Shown here: positions 59,565 to 64,000 of the stretch, in pieces
Layout: every line of letters begins with the position of its first letter
Numbering within the stretch: the first letter of the stretch is position 1
From: Sarcomyxa edulis
Lineage: Eukaryota; Basidiomycota; Agaricomycetes; Agaricales; Mycenaceae
DNA length: 64,000 nt
NCBI GenBank assembly: GCA_009761415.1
Contig: QUOL01000020.1
Location: 310,001-374,000 of the forward strand
Direction: 5' to 3'
Position numbers and translations under genes: made by a program
Notes under the pieces: model-generated
Told to the model about the DNA's origin: nothing
The model's input: the letters and a program-made list of their open reading frames with translations, nothing else
Database searches by the model: none

Positions 59565-61336
59565 ATGAGTGACTGTGAGTCGTACTATCTTCCTCCAATC
59601 TTCTCTCAACTCAGGTTTTGAATCTAGTCTTCACTCGAGATAATCTCAAGCGTCAATCGCGTGTATGGACGCGTAAAAGCGTTCCAGGCAAACTCCAAAT
59701 CATTCCGGAGGAAGAGCCACGTCCTTCTTGCATATCCTCGCCCTCGTCTTCATCTTCATGCTCGTCTTCAGGACACTCTTATACAGCCAATACTCTGGAA
59801 AGCCCATATCTAGGTCCCAGCATCAAAGCCAGACGCAGGCGAGCAACCGTCAAGTTGTCCGACATTAAAGTAACGACACGAGAAGCCCAGCTGTTCCCAG
59901 ATATCACCAGTGACTCTTCACTCTCATCTTCAACCTCAACCCTTCCCCGTCGAGCTCCTCGTCCCCACATATCTGTGTCTGCACCACCGGCTTCGCCAAC
60001 ACCATCATTCGATAGTTCAAAATCCTATGCTATCCCATCTCCAGACTCCTTCCATCTCACGTTTACCGACATTTCATTCTCATTTCCACATCCACCAGCA
60101 CTGACGCGTGTAAATTATTATTCCGATTCTGACTCAAGTCCTAGTTCCGAATCATCAGGCCTCCCAATAACTCCAACCTCTTCAGACGACGGCCTTTCGG
60201 TACTCTCATGCCCCAAACGAACCTCTACTCTTCCACGACGTGCCTCCATCAAGCCACGTCATGTTGCAAGATCACATTCAGGTAAACCCGAAACATTTCA
60301 CCACGAAACATTCCCAAACACACCCGAGCAGCAGCACCAGAAGTTTACAGATTATGGTTGCGAAGTAGACGATGACGATGATCCTGTTGGATGGTACGCT
60401 AGCCAGATCAACCAAGTCCTTACTCTTGGATCTCCATATTGTGATGCTCGACGAGGTTCCTGCGTCTCGGTGGCTCCATCTAGCGTCCTCCTCCCACCTT
60501 CACTGACCTCACCACCACCTGTATCGAGACCACCACCACGAACGAGTCTTCCCACTGGATTCGATGTTTACGAAGATGATTTCGACAACGAGGACAACAA
60601 TGACATCGTTGGTCCGATTGAGGATTCTGTTCACTTACAAGAGGGATGCGCTGCGCTCGACAATGTTGTCGGAATATACGATTCCATCACGTTCGATCTT
60701 GACGACGTTCCTTTATCGATACCGCTGCCCGGCTCGCCTATTGATCTCGACGCAGATCCTGAGGAACTTGGGCCAAGGACGCCAGTCTCGAGTTCGAAAC
60801 TCAAGTTCAAGGATAGCGAGAGGGAGAGAGAAGAAAGAGAGGAGCGAGAGAGGATGGAGAGAGAAAAACAGGCTGTTATCCCTGCTACACCTGTGATGGC
60901 CCAGGGCGATGAAGTGAGGGTTTTACGATCGAGATGGAGCGTGTCGACTCTTGCATCGATGAAAGACGAACGAAGAAAGGATAGTAAATCAGATGCTGCT
61001 TCGAAATTCAAATCGAAGTTGTATCTCGGCAGGGCGAGGAATAGCAAGCCTGCTTCTCCACCGGTGCCTGTTATTCCCAAGAGATTCTCTCCGATGTCGC
61101 CTACAAAGAAACAGTTCCACCCATCGTCACCTACCTCCCCGAGCTATTCAGATATTATGTCGATCGCTCGACAGCGGAGATTGAGGCGCAGTGAAAGCAG
61201 GAGCAGCACTAGCACTAATGCTGGGAGCATCCTTAGCTCTTGTGCTAGCGACTCAAGTGCGGAGAGTAGTGGGAGTGGGTTACGGAGGAAGCCAATTCCT
61301 GTCGAGATGTTTTTGAGATCGGCCACGGCTGCATGA
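59565..61336 (+). CDS. Unrecognised low-complexity protein, paralogue 2
   Basis: Paralogue of the gene at 45542-47366; I do not recognise the family. A 10-base first exon (59565-59574, ATGAGTGACT) is spliced over 59575-59627 (acceptor CTAG|TCTTC) to one long exon, in the same phase as paralogue 1. Shared blocks are TRDNLKRQSR, LSDIKVTTREAQLFPD, AIPSPDSFHLTFTD, TSTLPRRASIKP, SRPPPRTSLPTGFD, ITFDLDDVP, RFSPMSPTKKQ and GSGLRRKPIPVEMFLRSA, here with three extra C-terminal residues. A Glu/Arg-rich stretch around residues 410-430 may be helical. The product is about 575 residues, largely disordered. Conserved blocks between variable linkers suggest short interaction motifs under selection. Confidence 0.7.
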
Positions 61337-61662
61337 TCCTCTTTTCTTTTTTTCTTCCATCGACTCTGATCTACGTTATCACTCATGCACAATGCATATT
61401 CTAGGACCCGCTTGACAACCAGGTCTATGTCTCGCTATATTATACACTTCGGACACATCATTTCTCGTTGCACTATACACATTATCTCAGCATTGTAGCC
61501 TTAGTCTACATACATTTCTATGTATGTCTGTAATCTGCCTGCCATTAGCATGCATGTCCCTGTACTTGTAATACACTATTTGACCGTCGTTTTCAAGAAA
61601 ACCTAGTTTTACGGACAATAATGGCTTCATTCTTGAAATCGCGACTGTCCAGTCTGAGTTTC
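61337..61662. other. Convergent 3' ends, no gene seen
   Basis: The stretch separates the ends of two convergent genes. It is AT-rich with several possible polyadenylation-like words and no coding frame. Confidence 0.4.
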
Positions 61663-63257
61663 TTACAACAGATCAACGAACAAGACACGACCCTTCTGTC
61701 TATTGAATAAGCAAAGCCTTCCAGAATCCTCATCCCAAGAAATCTCCTTGAATCCCGATGCATGCTTTGCCAATATTGGAATAGTCCTGACTTGGAAAAC
61801 GCTCCTAGAATCATCATCGCCGTACCCTAACCGCCTTATACCTGGGTTTTGTTCTTCCGTCATAAAGAACGCACACGTCCCAACGACTAGCATCCCTGAT
61901 GACCGCCGTTTGAACCAGAATGCATGATGGCATCCGATATCCACACCGACGAATACGGATTCAGGACTGGATATGCTCGTTAGAGAGTATGTCGTCACGG
62001 CACAGTCCTCGGGTAGCTGGGATAAGATGAGGACGATGAGGTATGTGCTGGTGAGGAACGAGATTCGCCCTTGACATTCTCCGTCTCTCAGGATGGGGCC
62101 GGCCTTGGGAAGGCTATTGCTCACCCTTGTCTGCGCAAGGTCGACTTCGTATTGTGGAGCAGTGAAGGTCCAAAGCGGAGAGCATGGAACAATTTCGTTA
62201 TGCGGTGAGTCGTCCAGAAATTCGGGCCATGGGATTTCATATAGGGAGAAAACATTCCCTGCACAAGATTACAGAACGAGATGTTCGGTAATTATGTGTA
62301 CGCTGAAAGTCTACAAGAAACGATGATTCCGGTTTATTTGCTAGAACACAGTATATGAATGACGCACGAAATCTGAATTATCATCGGCGGCACCGCGACC
62401 AATGTCCATTTTGACTTTTGCGTGGGTGTAGTTCGGACCCTCGGAAATTTTTCTGACCTCTAGTATGATGGTATCGGTCTCCCACCAGGCAAGTACTAGA
62501 AGGTCTTGGTCTCCACATAAATCTAGAATAGGCTCTAAAACCTGTAGCGCCCATGAGGGATCCATGCTGATGTTGTCCATATTGATATGATATCCGTAGA
62601 TACTCGAACGGGAGCTGCATTACAGTTTCAAACTGAGAGACACTGAGCATTTGATAGATTTACTGACGTGGGTCTGTGATGTTCTAGAACAAAGATATCA
62701 ATTTCACCGGTAGGAGAGACGGAAGTGCGAATGTCGAGACTGTCCTCGGTCAGCCCGTTAGGGAGAGTACGCGTGACACTCGGGGAGGCCATGTTATTTG
62801 ACTGACAAAGCATGATTGTTCCGTTGAGCAGCGTGATAAATACCCAATCACCTCCTGGTAAAAGACGGATAGTATGGACATCTTTGTCGAGTTTGTAGCC
62901 ACTGATTTTGGAAGGATTAATGATTCCTTTGTGCCATGCCCGATCTAGACGTACAATATCCGTGGCCTTGGATCTGATTTCATCGGATGACATGGATCCG
63001 AGTTTATGATTCTGGAAGTAGGTCTGAAGCGGAATAGCACAGAGGAGGTCACGAAAAATAGAGTGCCACACGGAGTGTTGGTGCACGGTGTGGTAGAAAA
63101 ACCTGCAGGTCTAAAGGATCACGGTTAGAAGATAGCCAGTCCGTCATTAGTGAGCGTAAGGACATACGGAACCTAGATACGCAATATCATAGACTGTGAG
63201 AAGGGCTAATATGATTTCCCACACGTCGAATGGTACTCGAGTGATGTCAATCGTCAT
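61663..63257 (-). CDS. F-box-type protein, agaricomycete family
   Basis: The N terminus (MTIDITRVPFDVWEIILALL, then TVYDIAYLG and TCRFFYHTVH after an intron) fits a divergent F-box, which would link the protein to an SCF ubiquitin ligase. The rest follows a common agaricomycete F-box family: SVWHSIFRDLL, then SGYKLDKDVHTIRLLPGGDW and VFITLLNGTIML, a DQDLLVLAWWETD block near the middle, and the C-terminal LPEDCAVTTYSLTSI, MLVVGTCAFFMTEE, VRTIPILAKHASGFKEISWD and RLCLFNRQKGRVLFVDLL. At least four introns occur. The partner and substrate are unknown. It appears intact, unlike the copy at 8.4 kb. Confidence 0.7.
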
Positions 63258-64000
63258 TATGAAGTCTGTAGGAAGTTTGAGCTGCCTTCAGTCGTCGAAG
63301 GAAATAGAGAGAGAGGAAAACTGCCACGACTGAAGAGCTCAGGGTAGGTCCTTCCCCATTGCCTCGACTGCATCAAGATGCTGACTCGTGAGATGTTGAC
63401 ATCAAGTTGTAGATCAAATCAGCTTGTCATGCTCAGATGTGATTCTCTAGAATTTCTCTCTGATATCGCAGTCAAGTGGCATGATTATCGAGGTTTCGAA
63501 ATCATACAAGCAAGAAGTTGGATCCAAGACTTCGCTTCAAGAAAGAGAAGAAATTTAGAACCAGGAAGAAATCAAGAAGAAATTCGAGTTTTTACCTTTA
63601 TTGACATCGTGGCACGTCTTTGCAAAACATGCGCGTGACCGTGTGATGAGGGCGGTGACTCGTGACTCGTGACGCGTAATGCTCTTGACTCTTCTTCAAG
63701 AATCAAGCTTCAAGACTTCAACTTGAACTTGAAGTTGTTCGGTCAGAGCTACATCTGCTTCCTCTTGAAGTCATTATTCCTCAGTAGACCTCGAACAAGC
63801 AGGCCTCACGTCATACTCTTAACTCGACCAATCAAGAGATATCGATAACAGCATACTTATTTCCGCCCCAAACCACCAGGCTTTCGACTCGGAGCTCCAC
63901 CGGAATGTATGGGGACCATGTGAAGTCCGACGATGTGCGTCCGTTTACTCCCTCGGAGACTTGAAAATACGTGATAACGGGCGAAAATTCTATAAGATGG
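63258..64000. other. Window end: promoter region, no gene seen
   Basis: An 86-codon plus frame (63378-63638) is Arg/Glu-rich in a purine-rich stretch and is not convincing. At 63654-63678 a run of TGACTCG-like repeats (GTGACTCGTGACTCGTGACG) resembles overlapping bZIP sites ending in an ACGCGT box. The window stops before any next gene is recognisable. Confidence 0.35.

Overview
The window is nuclear DNA of a filamentous basidiomycete, most likely a mushroom-forming agaricomycete. Genes are split by many short (about 50-65 base) GT-AG introns. They encode FunK1-type kinases, agaricomycete F-box proteins, fungal regulators with low-complexity tails, and a tyrosine-recombinase (YR) retrotransposon. 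Coding calls come from reading frames, splice signals and family motifs; no search could be run.

Layout. 1-3.5 kb: no recognised gene, but a TATA box at 1458 and a degenerate array of about 235-base tandem repeats. 3.5-7.4 kb: nucleoporin SEH1 (+) convergent with NADP-type glutamate dehydrogenase (-). 8.4-9.5 kb: an F-box-type pseudogene. 10.3-20 kb (+): a sphingoid-base-phosphate phosphatase, a bZIP regulator, a predicted mitochondrial protein with two pterin-dehydratase-like domains, and a BTG/Tob-like protein. 20.5-22.1 kb: an aldo/keto reductase. 22.1-28.7 kb: gene-poor. 28.7-31.6 kb: a bHLH regulator with an expanded loop. 33.9-42.6 kb (-): a RUS/DUF647 protein and the ribosome-quality-control ligase listerin, which shares a 289-base divergent promoter with a FunK1 kinase (42.9-45.0 kb). 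45.5-47.4 kb (-): an unrecognised agaricomycete protein. 48.6-50.1 kb: an eIF4E-family cap-binding protein. 50.9-51.7 kb (-): a second BTG/Tob-like gene. 52.1-56.8 kb: a complete retrotransposon with split direct repeats (A1-ORFs-B1-A2-B2). 56.9-59.0 kb: a proline iminopeptidase. 59.6-61.3 kb: the paralogue of the 45.5 kb gene. 61.7-63.3 kb (-): an F-box-type protein.

The most unusual points are these. The retrotransposon leader holds an apparent 59-base intron whose two splice junctions lie at the ends of a 31-base direct repeat. Its recombinase lies in a -1 frame with no start codon before the conserved domain. Two pairs of paralogues sit within 45 kb; one pair shares a conserved upstream short ORF (MGK[L/V]HTKG) and a 12-base promoter word. 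The tandem pterin-dehydratase-like protein lacks the catalytic histidines. There is also a GC-AG intron next to a 15-base microexon.

The genes do not form an obvious pathway or cluster; most are ordinary housekeeping genes interleaved with lineage-specific families and one mobile element.
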